This document shows, in pieces, positions 1-10,385 of a stretch of 64,000 nt of DNA. Positions within the stretch are counted from its first letter, which is position 1. Each line of letters begins with the position of its first letter. The notes under the pieces are model-generated. The model was not told the origin of the DNA. It saw only the letters and a program-made list of their open reading frames with translations, and searched no databases. This DNA comes from Hydractinia symbiolongicarpus (Eukaryota > Cnidaria > Hydrozoa > Anthoathecata > Hydractiniidae), in the NCBI RefSeq assembly GCF_029227915.1, contig NC_079880.1:26655501-26719500 (forward strand), written 5' to 3'. Position numbers and translations under genes: made by a program.

Positions 1-1
1 C

Positions 2-374
2 GTTGTAACTCAAACGGATTAACACCGTTAGAAAGTCAATGAAATGTAGTTTTCGAGACTGTCTCTATTTCTTCAGTGCGAACTAACGGCTGGGATTGGT
101 CCCACAGTAAAAAGTGACTTATTTAACTTAATTTTTAAATAAAACGCTACCACAGTGCCCAGTGCAATCGCTGAGTTCCAGCAATCAAGTCAAATTAAGA
201 AAAATGTTACTTCTTGTAGTCAAACTGGCTCATTTATCACATTTTTAAGGTGAAAGTCCAATATCAGTTCAATTAAGTCCCACAGTCAATCGTTTCACTG
301 TTAAAAGCGATGCAACCTAGTAATATCAGAATACTATCGCTAAATACATGGTGGTACGAATATGTGACGCAACC
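2..374 (+). repeat. Type A unit (reference copy)
   Basis: This is a typical A unit of 373 bp. It is marked by 'aacaccgttagaaagtcaat' after the landmark, 'gcgaactaacggctgggattg', the core 'aaataaaacgctaccacag', 'tgcccagtgcaatcgctgag', 'cagcaatcaagtcaaattaag', 'cttgtagtcaaactggctca', and 'gcaacctagtaatatcagaa' near its end. It lacks the GAATTC found in type B. By hand I count 13 CpG dinucleotides in this copy, close to what its base composition predicts. Near copies of this unit and the two after it lie at 16101-17219. Confidence 0.93.
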
Positions 375-1120
375 GTTGTAACTCAAACGGATTGATATCG
401 CCAAGAAGTCGATGAAATGTAGTTTTTAAAACTGTCTCTGTTTCTTCAGCGCGAACTAACGGCTGGGATTGCTTCCACAGTTAAAAATGACTTATTTAAC
501 TTAATTTTTAAATAAAGCACTACCACAGAGCCTAGTGCATTCGTTTAATTCCAGCAGTCATGTCGAATTAAGAAGAATGGTATTTCTTGGAGCCCAATTA
601 GCTCATTTATCGCATTTACAAGGTCACAGTCCAGAATCAGTTCAATTAAGTCCCACAGTCAATCGTTTCACTGTTAAAGGCGATGCAACTTAGTGACATC
701 GGAAAAAAATCTCTAAATACATGTTGGTACGAATATGTGACGCGACTGTTGTAACTCAAACGGATTAACACCGCTAGAAAGTCAATGAAATGTAGTTTTT
801 GAAACTGTCTCTATTTTTTCAGCGCAAACTAACGGCTAGGAATGGTCCCACAGTAAAAAATGACTTATTTAACTTAATTTTTAAATAAAACGCTACCACA
901 GTGCCCAGTGCAATCGCTGAGTTCCAGCAATTAAGTCAAATTAAGAAGAATGTTATTTTTTGTAGTCAAACTGGCTCATTTATCGAGTTTACAAGGTCAC
1001 AGTCCAGAATCAGTTCAATTAAGTCCCACAGTCAATCGTTTCACTGTTAAAAGCGATGCAACCTAGTAATATCAGAATTCTATCGCTAAATACATGTTGG
1101 TACGAATATGTGAGGCAACC

Positions 1121-1493
1121 GTTGTAACTCAAACGGATTGATACCGCCAAGAAGTCAATGAAGTGTAGTTTTTGAGAATCTTTCTATTTCTTCAGCGCGT
1201 GCTAACGGCCAGGATTAGTCCCACAGTAAAAAAGGACTTATTTATCTAATATTTTAAATAAAGCACTACCACAGAGCCTAGTGTACTCGTTGAATTCCAG
1301 CAATCATGTCGAATTAAGAAGAATGGTATTTCTTGGAGCCCAATTAGCTCATTTATCGCATTTACAAGGTCACAGTCCAGAATCAGTTCAATTAAGTCCC
1401 ACAGTCAATCGTTACACTGTTAAAAGCGATGTAACTTAGTCACATCGGTAAGAAATCACTAAATACATGTTGGTACGAATATGTGACGCAACC
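1121..1493 (+). repeat. Type B unit (reference copy)
   Basis: This is a typical B unit of 373 bp. It is marked by 'gataccgccaagaagtc', 'gcgtgctaacggccaggatt', 'aaataaagcactaccacag', 'agcctagtgtactcg', 'gaattccagcaatcatgtcg', 'ttggagcccaatt', 'catttacaaggtcacag', and 'gcaacttagtcacatcgg' in most copies. The GAATTC at about 1294 is absent from A units, so an EcoRI digest of alternating A/B stretches should give a ladder near 746 bp. The ACATGT near the end occurs in most A and B units and should give a ladder near 373 bp. Short open frames seen in B units are judged non-coding. Confidence 0.92.
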
Positions 1494-1521
1494 GTTGTAA
1501 CTCAAACGGATTAACACCGTT
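1492..1521 (+). promoter_or_regulatory. Alternating CCGTT/AACGG cluster at the unit boundary (representative copy)
   Basis: CCGTT at 1492-1496, AACGG at 1505-1509 and CCGTT at 1517-1521 form two overlapping inverted repeats with 8 and 7 bp spacers. The first pair recurs at most unit boundaries in the window. The third element is kept where the next unit has an A-type start and lost (CCGCC) where it has a B-type start. A further TAACGG lies about 80 bp into most units. CCGTTG and CCGTTA read on the other strand fit the animal MYB core YAACKG. This is a motif observation only; no factor or function is shown. Confidence 0.4.
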
Positions 1522-4500
1522 AGAAAGTCAATGAAATGTAGTTTTCGAAACTTTCTCTATTTCTTCAGTGCGAACTAACGGCTGGGATTGGTCCCACAGT
1601 AAAAAATGACTTATTTAACTTAATTTTTAAATAAAACGCTACCACAGTGCCCAGTGCAATCGCTGAGTTCCAGCAATCAAGTCAAATTAAGAAGAATGTT
1701 ACTTCTTGTAGTCAAACTGGCTCATTTATCACATTTTTAAGGTCAAAGTCCAATATCAGTTCAATTAAGTCCCACTGTCAATCGTTTCACTGTTAAAAGC
1801 GATGCAACCTAGTAATATCAGAATACTATCGCTAAATACATGTTGGTACGAATATGTGACGCAACCGTTGTAACTCAAACGGATTAATACCGCCAAGAAG
1901 TCGATGAAATGTAGTTTTTGAGATTGTCTTTATTTCTTCAGCGCGTGCTAAGGGCCAGGATTAGTCTTACAGTAAAAAAAGAATTATTTATCTAAATTTT
2001 TAAATAAAGCACTACCACAGACTCTGGTGTACTCGCTGAATCCAAGCAATCATGTCGAATTAAGAGGAATGTGTTTCCTTGGAGCCCAATTGGCTTATTT
2101 ATCGCATTTACAAGGTCACAGTCAAGAATCAGTTCAATTAAGTCCCACAGTCAATCGTTTCACTGTTAAAAGCGATGCAACCTAGTAATATCAGAATACC
2201 ATCGCTAAATACATGTTGGTACGAATATGTGAGGCAACCGTTGTAACTCAAACGGATTGATACCGCCAAGAAGTCGATGAAGTGTAGTTTTTGAGAATGT
2301 CTCCATTTCTTCAGCGCGTGCTAACGGCCAGGATTAGTCCCACAGTAAAAAAAGGCTTATTTATGTAAATTTTTAAATAAAGCACTACCACAGAGCCTAG
2401 TGTACTCGCTGAATTCCAGCAATCATGTCGAATTAAGAAGAATGGTATTCCTTGGAGTCCAATTGGCTCATTTATCGAGTTTACAAGGTCACAGTCCAGA
2501 ATCAGTTCAATTAAGTTCCACAGTCAATCGTTTCACTGTTAAAAGCGATGCAACTTAGTCACATCGGAAAGAAATCACTAAATACATGTTGGTACGAATA
2601 TGCGACGCAATCGTTGGAACTGAAACGGATTAACACCGTTAGAAAGTCGATGAAATGTAGTTTCTAAAACTGTCTCTGTTTCTTCAGCGCGAACTAACGG
2701 CTGGGATTGCTTCCACAGTGAAAAATGTTTTATTTAACTTAATTTTTAAATAAAGCACTACCACAGAGCCTAGTGCACTCGTTTAATTCCAGCAGTCATG
2801 TCGAATTAAAAAGAATGGTATTTATTGGAGCCCAATTAGCTCATTTATCGCATTTACAAGGTCACAGTCCAGAATCAGTTCAATTTAGTCCCACAGTCAA
2901 TCGTTTCACTGTTAAAAGCGATGCAACTTAGTGACATCGGAAAAAAATCAATAAAATACATGTTGGTACGAATAAGTGACGCGACCGTTGTAGCTCAAAC
3001 GGATTAACACCGCTAGAAAGTCAATGAAATATAGTTTTTGAAACTGTCTCTATTTCTTCAGCGCGAACTAACGCCTAGGAATGGTCGCACAGTAAAAAAT
3101 GACTTATTTAACTTAATTTTTAAATAAAACGCTACCACAGTGCCCAGTGCAATCGCTGAGTTCCAGCAATTAAGTCAAATTAAGAAGAATGTTACTTTTT
3201 GTAGTGAAACTGGCTCATTTATCGAGTTTACAAGGTCACAGTCCAGAATCAGATCAATTAAGTCCCACAGTCAATCGTTTCACTGTTAAAAGCGATGCAA
3301 CCTAGTAATATCAGAATACTATCGCTAAATACATGTTGGTGCGAATATGTGAGGCAACCGTTGTAGCTCAAACGGATTGATACCGCCAAGAAGTCGATGA
3401 AGTGTAGTTTTTGAGAATGTCTCTATTTCTTCAGCGCGTGCTAACGGCCAGGATTAGTCCCACAGTAAAAAAAGACTTATTTATCTAAATTTTTAAATAA
3501 AGCACTACCACAGAGCCTAGTGTACTCGCTGAATTCCAGCAATCATGTCGAATTAAGAAGAAAGGTAATCCTTGGAGTCCAATTGGCTCATTTATCGAGT
3601 TTACAAGGTCACAGTCCAGAATCAGTTCAATTAAGTCCCACAGTTAATCGTTTCACTGTTAAAAGCGATGCACCTTAGTCACATTGGAAAGAAATCACTA
3701 AATATATGTTGGTAGGAATATGCTACGCAATCGTTGGAACTGAAACGGATTAACACCGTTAGAAAGTCAATGAAATGTAGTTTTTGAAACTGTCTCTATT
3801 TCTTCAGTGCAAACTAACGGCTGGGATTGGTCCCACAGTAATAAATGACATATTTAACTTATTTTTTAAATAAAACGCTACCACAGTGCCCAGTGAAATC
3901 GCTGAGTTCCAGCAATTAAGTCAAATTAAGAAGAAAGTTACTTCTTGTAGTCAAACTGGCTCATTTATCACATTTTTAAAGTCAAAGTCCAAAATCAGTT
4001 CAATTAAGTCCCACAGTCAATCGTCTCACTGTTAAAAGCGATGCAACCTAGTAATATCAGAATACTATCGCTAAATACATGTTGGTACGAATATGTGACG
4101 CAACTGTTGTAACTCAAACGGATTGATACCGCCAAGAAGTCGATGAAATGTAGTTTTTGAGAGTGTCTCTATTTCTTCAGCGCGTGCTAACGGCCAGGAT
4201 TGGTCCCACAGTAAAAAAAGACTTATTTAACTTAATTTTTAAATAAAACTCTACTACAGCGCCCAGTGCAATCGCTGAGATCCAGCAATCAAGTCAAATT
4301 AGAAAGAATGATATTTCTTGTAGACAAACTGGATTATTTATAACATTTATCAGGTCACACTCCAAAGTTAGTTCAATTAAGTCCCACAGTCAATCGTTTC
4401 ACTGTTAAAGGCGATGCAACCTAGTAATATCAGAATACTATCGCTAAATACATGTTGGTACGAATATGTGAGGCAACCGGTGTAACTCAAACGGATTGAC

Positions 4501-4850
4501 ACCGCCAAGAAGTCGATGAAGTGTACTTTTTAAGAATGTCTCTATTTCTTCAGCGCGTGCTAACGGCCAGGATTAGTCCCACAGTAAAGAAAGACTTATT
4601 TATCTAAATTTTTAAATAAAGCACTACCACAGAGCCTAGTGTACTCGCTGAATTCCAGCAATCATGTCGAATTAAGAAGAATGGTATTCCTTGGAGTCCA
4701 ATTGGCTCATTTATCGAGTTTACAAGGTCACAGTCCAGAATCAGTTCAATTAAGTCCCACAGTCAATCGTTTCACTGTTGAAAGCGATGCAGTTAGTCAC
4801 ATCGGAAAAAAATCACTAAATACATGTTGGTACGAATATGTGAAGCAACC

Positions 4851-5222
4851 GTTGCAACTCAAACGGATTAACACCGTTAGAAAGTCAAGGAAATGAAGTT
4901 TTGAAACTGTCTCTATTTCTTCAGCGCGTGCTAACGGCCAGGATTAGTCCCACAGTAAAAAAAGACTTTTTTATTTAAATTTTTAAAGGAAGTGCTGCCA
5001 CAGCGCCCAGTGTAATCGCTGAGTTCCGGCAATCATGTCAAATTAAGAAGAATGGTATTCCTTGGAGCCCAATTGGCTCATTTATCGAGTTTACAAGGTC
5101 ACAGTCCAGAATCAGTTTAATTAAGTCCCACAGTCAATCGTTTCACTGTTAAAAGCGATGCAACTTAGTCACATCGAAAAGAAATCACTAAATACATGTT
5201 GGTACGAATACGTGACGCAACT
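4851..5222 (+). repeat. Type C unit (A/B hybrid class)
   Basis: The core of this 372 bp unit reads 'tttttaaaggaagtgctgcc' in place of the usual 'aaataaa..'. A-like 'cagcgcccagtgtaatcgct' follows, then 'ttccggcaatcatgtcaaat', and then a B-like right half ('ttggagcccaattggctca', 'gcaacttagtcacatcg'). The left part is A- or B-like depending on the copy. It reads as a recombinant between A and B that later spread: related units start at 7495, 27286, 30641, 31387, 33252, 38621, 39365 and 41601. The unit at 7123-7494 is a second chimera sharing the same right half. Confidence 0.85.
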
Positions 5223-5595
5223 GTTGTAACTCAAACGGATTAACACCGTTAGAAAGTCAATGAAATGTAGTTTTTGAAACTGTCTCTATTTCTTCAGTGC
5301 GAACTAACGGCTGGGATTGGTCCCACAGTAAAAAATGACTTATTTAACTTAATTCTTAAATAAAACGCTACCACAGTGCCCAGTGCAATTGCTGAGGTCC
5401 AGCAATTAAGTCAAATTAAGAAGAATGTTACTTTTTGTAGTCAAACTGGCTCATTTATCACATTTTTAAGGTAAAAGTCCATAATCAGTTCAATTAAGTC
5501 GCGCAGTCAATCGTCTCACTGTTAAAAGTGATGCAACCTAGTAATATCAGAATACTATCGCTAAACACATGGTGGTACGAATATGTGACGCAACC

Positions 5596-6376
5596 GTTGT
5601 AACTCAAACGGATTGATACCGCCAAGAAGTCGATGAAATGTAGTTTTTAAAACTGTCTCTGTTTCTTCAGCGCGAACTAACGGCTGGGATTGCTTCCACA
5701 GTGAAAAATGTTTTATTTAACTTAATTTTTAAATAAAGCACTACCACAGAGCCTAGTGCACTCGTTTAATTCCAGCAGTCATGTCGAATTAAAAAGAATG
5801 GTATTTCTTGGAGCCCAATTAGCTCATTTATCGCATTTACAAGGTCACAGTCCAGAATCAGTTCAATTTAGTCCCACAGTCAATCGTTTCACTGTGAAAA
5901 GCGATGCAACTTAGTGACATCGGAAAAAAACTGTCTGAACTGAAACTGTCTCTATTTCTTCAGCGCGAACTAACGTCTAGGAATGGTCGCACAGTAAAAA
6001 ATGACTTATTTAACTTAATTTTTAAATAAAACGCTGCCACAGTGCCCAGTGCAATTTTGAGAATGTCTCTATTTCTTCAGCGCGTGCTAACAGCCAGGAT
6101 TAGTCCCACAGTAAAAAAGACTTATTTATCTAAATTTTTAAATAAGGCACTACTACAGAGCCTAGTGTACTGGCTGAAGTCCAGCAATTATGTCGAATTA
6201 AGAAGAATGTTATTCCTTGGTCCCAATTGGCTCATTTATGGCATTTACAAGGTCACAGTCAAGAATCAGTTCAATTAAGTCCCACAGTCAATCGTTTCAC
6301 TGTTAAAAGCGATTCAACTTAGTCACATCGGAAAAAAATTACTTAATACATGTTGGTTCGAATATATGACGCCAGC
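5596..6376 (+). repeat. Composite interval of three fused unit fragments, 781 bp (copy 1)
   Basis: Two consecutive landmarks are 781 bp apart instead of 746. A B-like unit stops at 'catcggaaaaaaa' (about 5932), losing its end and the next landmark. A short A fragment follows, entered through the irregular 'ctgtctgaactgaaactgtc'. That fragment stops after 'cccagtgcaat' (about 6053), where a B unit resumes at 'tttgagaatgtctc'. Two deletion or fusion junctions therefore lie about 120 bp apart. The related segment near 22.8-23.2 kb has an ordinary 372 bp spacing here, so the fusion is derived. Confidence 0.85.
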
Positions 6377-6749
6377 GTTGTAACTCAAACGGATTGACAC
6401 CGTTAGAAAGTCAACGAAAAGTAGTTTTTAAAATTGTCTCTATTTCTTCAGCGCGAACTAATGGCTGGGAGTGGTCCCACAGTGAAAAATGACTTATTTA
6501 ACTTAATTTTTAAATAAAACTCTACCACAGCGCACAGTGCAATCGCTGAGTTCCAGCAATCAAGTCAAATTAAGAAGAATGATATTTCTTGTAGACAAAC
6601 TGGCTCCTTTATAACATTTATCAGGTCACACTCCAAAGTTAGTTCAATTAAGTCCCACAGTCAATCGTTTCATTGTTAAAGGCGATGCAACCTAGTAATA
6701 TCAGAATACTATCGCTAAATACATGTTGGTACGAATATGTGACGCAACC
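6377..6749 (+). repeat. Type A2 unit (A-derived class)
   Basis: This 373 bp unit represents a class related to A. It differs by 'aaaactctaccacagcgc' in the core, 'gaagaatgatatttcttg', 'tagacaaactggctcc', 'tataacatttatcaggtcac' and 'actccaaagttagttcaatt'. Many copies enter with 'gattgacaccgttagaaagt' and 'caacgaaa'. Other members start at 9021, 10513, 17220, 26541, 28405, 29896, 32506 and 37876. The class is clustered rather than evenly spread, so it marks particular higher-order blocks. Confidence 0.85.
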
Positions 6750-7340
6750 GTTGTAACTCAAACGGATTGATACCGCCAAAAAGTCGATGAAGTGTAGTTT
6801 TTGAGAATGTCTCTATTTCTTCAGCGCGTGCTAACGGCCAGGATTACTCCCACAGTAAAAAAAGACTTATTTATCTAAATTTTTAAATAAAGCACTACCA
6901 CAGAGCCTAGTGTACTCGCTGAATTCCAGCAATCATATCGAATTAAAAAGAATGGAATTCCTTGGAGTCCAATTGGCTCATTTATCGAGTTTACAAGGTC
7001 ACAGTCAAGAATCAGTTCAATTAAGTCCCACAGTCAATCATTTCACTGTTAAGAGCGATGCAACTTAGTCACATCGGAAAAAAATCACTAAATACATGTT
7101 GGTACGAATATGTGACGCAACCGTTGTAACTCAAACGGATTGAAACTGTTAGAAAGTCAATGAAATGTAGTTTTTAAAACTGTCTCTGTTTCTTTAGCGC
7201 GAACTAACGGCTGGGATTGTTCCCACAGTGAAAAATGACTTATTTAACTTAATTTTTAAATAAAACGCTACCACAGTGACCCGTGCAATCGCTGAGTTCC
7301 GGCAATCATGTCAAATTAAGAAGAATGGTATTCCTTGGAG

Positions 7341-9944
7341 CCCAATTGGCTCATTTATCGAGTTTACAAGGTCACAGTCCAGAATCAGTTCAATTAAGTC
7401 CCACAGTCAATCGTTTCACTGTTGAAAGCGATGCAGTTAGTCACATCGGAAAAAAATCACTAAATACATGTTGGTACGAATATGTGAAGCAACCGTTGCA
7501 ACTCAAACGGATTAACACCGTTAGAAAGTCAAGGAAATGAAGTTTTGAAACTGTCTCTATTTCTTCAGCGCGTGCTAACGGCCAGGATTAGTCCCACAGT
7601 AAAAAAAGACTTTTTTATTTAAATTTTTAAAGGAAGTGCTGCCACAGCGCCCAGTGTAATCGCTGAGTTCCGGCAATCATGTCAAATTAAGAAGAATGGT
7701 ATTCCTTGGAGCCCAATTGGCTCATTTATCGAGTTTACAAGGTCACAGTCCAGAATCAGTTTAATTAAGTCCCACAGTCAATCGTTTCACTGTTAAAAGC
7801 GATGCAACTTAGTCACATCGAAAAGAAATCACTAAATACATGTTGGTACGAATACGTGACGCAACTGTTGTAACTCAAACGGATTAACACCGTTAGAAAG
7901 TCAATGAAATGTAGTTTTTGAAACTGTCTCTATTTCTTCAGTGCGAACTAACGGCTGGGATTGGTCCCACAGTAAAAAATGACTTATTTAACTTAATTCT
8001 TAAATAAAACGCTACCACAGTGCCCAGTGCAATTGCTGAGGTCCAGCAATTAAGTCAAATTAAGAAGAATGTTACTTTTTGTAGTCAAACTGGCTCATTT
8101 ATCACATTTTTAAGGTAAAAGTCCATAATCAGTTCAATTAAGTCGCGCAGTCAATCGTCTCACTGTTAAAAGTGATGCAACCTAGTAATATCAGAATACT
8201 ATCGCTAAACACATGGTGGTACGAATATGTGACGCAACCGTTGTAACTCAAACGGATTGATACCGCCAAGAAGTCGATGAAATGTAGTTTTTAAAACTGT
8301 CTCTGTTTCTTCAGCGCGAACTAACGGCTGGGATTGCTTCCACAGTGAAAAATGTTTTATTTAACTTAATTTTTAAATAAAGCACTACCACAGAGCCTAG
8401 TGCACTCGTTTAATTCCAGCAGTCATGTCGAATTAAAAAGAATGGTATTTCTTGGAGCCCAATTAGCTCATTTATCGCATTTACAAGGTCACAGTCCAGA
8501 ATCAGTTCAATTTAGTCCCACAGTCAATCGTTTCACTGTGAAAAGCGATGCAACTTAGTGACATCGGAAAAAAACTGTCTGAACTGAAACTGTCTCTATT
8601 TCTTCAGCGCGAACTAACGTCTAGGAATGGTCGCACAGTAAAAAATGACTTATTTAACTTAATTTTTAAATAAAACGCTGCCACAGTGCCCAGTGCAATT
8701 TTGAGAATGTCTCTATTTCTTCAGCGCGTGCTAACAGCCAGGATTAGTCCCACAGTAAAAAAGACTTATTTATCTAAATTTTTAAATAAGGCACTACTAC
8801 AGAGCCTAGTGTACTGGCTGAAGTCCAGCAATTATGTCGAATTAAGAAGAATGTTATTCCTTGGTCCCAATTGGCTCATTTATGGCATTTACAAGGTCAC
8901 AGTCAAGAATCAGTTCAATTAAGTCCCACAGTCAATCGTTTCACTGTTAAAAGCGATTCAACTTAGTCACATCGGAAAAAAATTACTTAATACATGTTGG
9001 TTCGAATATATGACGCCAGCGTTGTAACTCAAACGGATTGACACCGTTAGAAAGTCAACGAAAAGTAGTTTTTAAAATTGTCTCTATTTCTTCAGCGCGA
9101 ACTAATGGCTGGGAGTGGTCCCACAGTGAAAAATGACTTATTTAACTTAATTTTTAAATAAAACTCTACCACAGCGCACAGTGCAATCGCTGAGTTCCAG
9201 CAATCAAGTCAAATTAAGAAGAATGATATTTCTTGTAGACAAACTGGCTCCTTTATAACATTTATCAGGTCACACTCCAAAGTTAGTTCAATTAAGTCCC
9301 ACAGTCAATCGTTTCATTGTTAAAGGCGATGCAACCTAGTAATATCAGAATACTATCGCTAAATACATGTTGGTACGAATATGTGACGCAACCGTTGTAA
9401 CTCAAACGGATTGATACCGCCAAAAAGTCGATGAAGTGTAGTTTTTGAGAATGTCTCTATTTCTTCAGCGCGTGCTAACGGCCAGGATTACTCCCACAGT
9501 AAAAAAAGACTTATTTATCTAAATTTTTAAATAAAGCACTACCACAGAGCCTAGTGTACTCGCTGAATTCCAGCAATCATATCGAATTAAAAAGAATGGA
9601 ATTCCTTGGAGTCCAATTGGCTCATTTATCGAGTTTACAAGGTCACAGTCAAGAATCAGTTCAATTAAGTCCCACAGTCAATCATTTCACTGTTAAGAGC
9701 GATGCAACTTAGTCACATCGGAAAAAAATCACTAAATACATGTTGGTACGAATATGTGACGCAACCGTTGTAACTCAAACGGATTGAAACTGTTAGAAAG
9801 TCAATGAAATGTAGTTTTTAAAACTGTCTCTGTTTCTTTAGCGCGAACTAACGGCTGGGATTGTTCCCACAGTGAAAAATGACTTATTTAACTTAATTTT
9901 TAAATAAAACGCTACCACAGTGACCCGTGCAATCGCTGAGTTCC
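7341..9944 (+). repeat. 2,644 bp tandem duplication, copy 2
   Basis: This is the second copy of the block starting near 4697. At the right edge the copies part after 'cgctgagttcc': copy 1 continues 'ggcaatcatg' and copy 2 continues 'agaaatcaag'. The break therefore lies inside a unit, not at the landmark. The switch in copy 1 is to type C sequence, so the junction between copies was made or reshaped by exchange with a type C unit. Confidence 0.9.
8240..9020 (+). repeat. Composite interval of three fused unit fragments, 781 bp (copy 2)
   Basis: This repeats the fusion at 5596-6376, including the irregular 'ctgtctgaactgaaactgtc' and the jump from 'cccagtgcaat' to 'tttgagaatg'. It was copied as part of the 2,644 bp duplication, so the fusion predates that duplication. 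Confidence 0.85.
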
Positions 9945-9948
9945 AGAA
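8889..9948 (+). repeat. Four-unit repeat (1,492 bp period), copy 1
   Basis: This matches 10381-11440 at an offset of 1,492 bp, four unit lengths. Both copies share 'aaaaattacttaatacatg', 'ccagcgttgtaactc', 'ggattactcccacag' and 'aatggaattccttgg'. It overlaps the right end of the 2,644 bp duplication, so the two expansions are nested. Confidence 0.8.
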
Positions 9949-10385
9949 ATCAAGTCAAATTAAGAAAAATGTTACTTCTTGTAGTCAAACTGGCTCATTT
10001 ATCACATTTACAAGGTCACAGTCAAGAATCAGTTCAATTAAGTCCCACAGTCAATCATTTCACTGTTAAGAGCGATGCAACTTAGTCACATCGGAAAAAA
10101 ATCACTAAATACATGTTGGTACGAATATGTGACGCAACCGTTGTAACTCAAACGGATTGAAACTGTTAGAAAGTCAATGAAATGTAGTTTTTAAAACTGT
10201 CTCTGTTTCTTTAGCGCGAACTAACGGCTGGGATTGTTCCCACAGTGAAAAATGACTTATTTAACTTAATTTTTAAATAAAACGCTACCACAGTGCCTAG
10301 TGCAATCGCTGAGTTCCAGAAATCAAGTCAAATTAAGAAAAATGTTACTTCTTGTAGTCAAACTGGCTCATTTATCACATTTACA
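9640..10385 (+). repeat. Single-unit tandem duplication
   Basis: The stretch starting near 9640 is repeated immediately, 373 bp on. Both copies share 'caatcatttcactgttaaga', 'ggattgaaactgttagaaag' and 'ctttagcgcgaactaacggc'. The core differs slightly: 'cagtgacccgtgc' in the first copy and 'cagtgcctagtgc' in the second. It sits at the right edge of the 2,644 bp block. Confidence 0.75.

Larger units (their letters stand above)
1..4696 (+). repeat. Region 1: mixed A/B units, weak higher-order order
   Basis: About twelve and a half units follow the order A, B-like, A, B, A, B, B, B-like, A, B, A, A2-like, B. Several are hybrids: the unit at 375 has an A-like left part and a B core ('actaccacagagcctagtgc'), and the unit at 4106 has a B left part ('gcgtgctaacggccagg') and an A2 right part. 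Positions 1-1120 resemble 16100-17219 (offset 16,099), sharing the rare 'gattgatatcgcc' at about 390 and 16,490. Positions about 2600-4640 resemble about 19,820-21,860 (offset 17,218), sharing 'aatcaataaaatacatg' and 'cagtaataaatgaca'. Confidence 0.85.
4697..7300 (+). repeat. 2,644 bp tandem duplication, copy 1
   Basis: This block recurs 2,644 bp downstream with no difference seen at any of the points compared. Shared rare variants are 'ctgttgaaagcgatgcagtt', 'aattaagtcgcgcagtc', 'gctgggagtggtcccac', 'ccagcgttgtaactc' and 'cagtgacccgtgcaatcg'. The period is seven units plus about 33 bp, because the block contains a composite interval of fused unit fragments. Such identity implies a very recent duplication, or an assembly artefact. 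Confidence 0.9.

Noticed and set aside
120-150. Yeast-type replication origin core in the A/T-rich segment
   Set aside because: The segment is A/T-rich but does not match the 11 bp yeast consensus, and other eukaryotic origins have no diagnostic sequence.
4639-4896. Open frames of 61-88 codons in many type B units (also 6042, 7283, 8686, 13194, 25126, 27074, 35695, 36089, 44442, 47045, 53000, 58929, 60420, 61911, 63484)
   Set aside because: Those I checked begin at GTG or TTG. They are open only where a 1 bp change in the run of A, or the loss of one T in 'gtgctaacgg', shifts the frame past the usual stop in 'atctaaatttttaa'. Other B units with the same sequence are closed. They are by-products of the repeat, with no sign of coding constraint.
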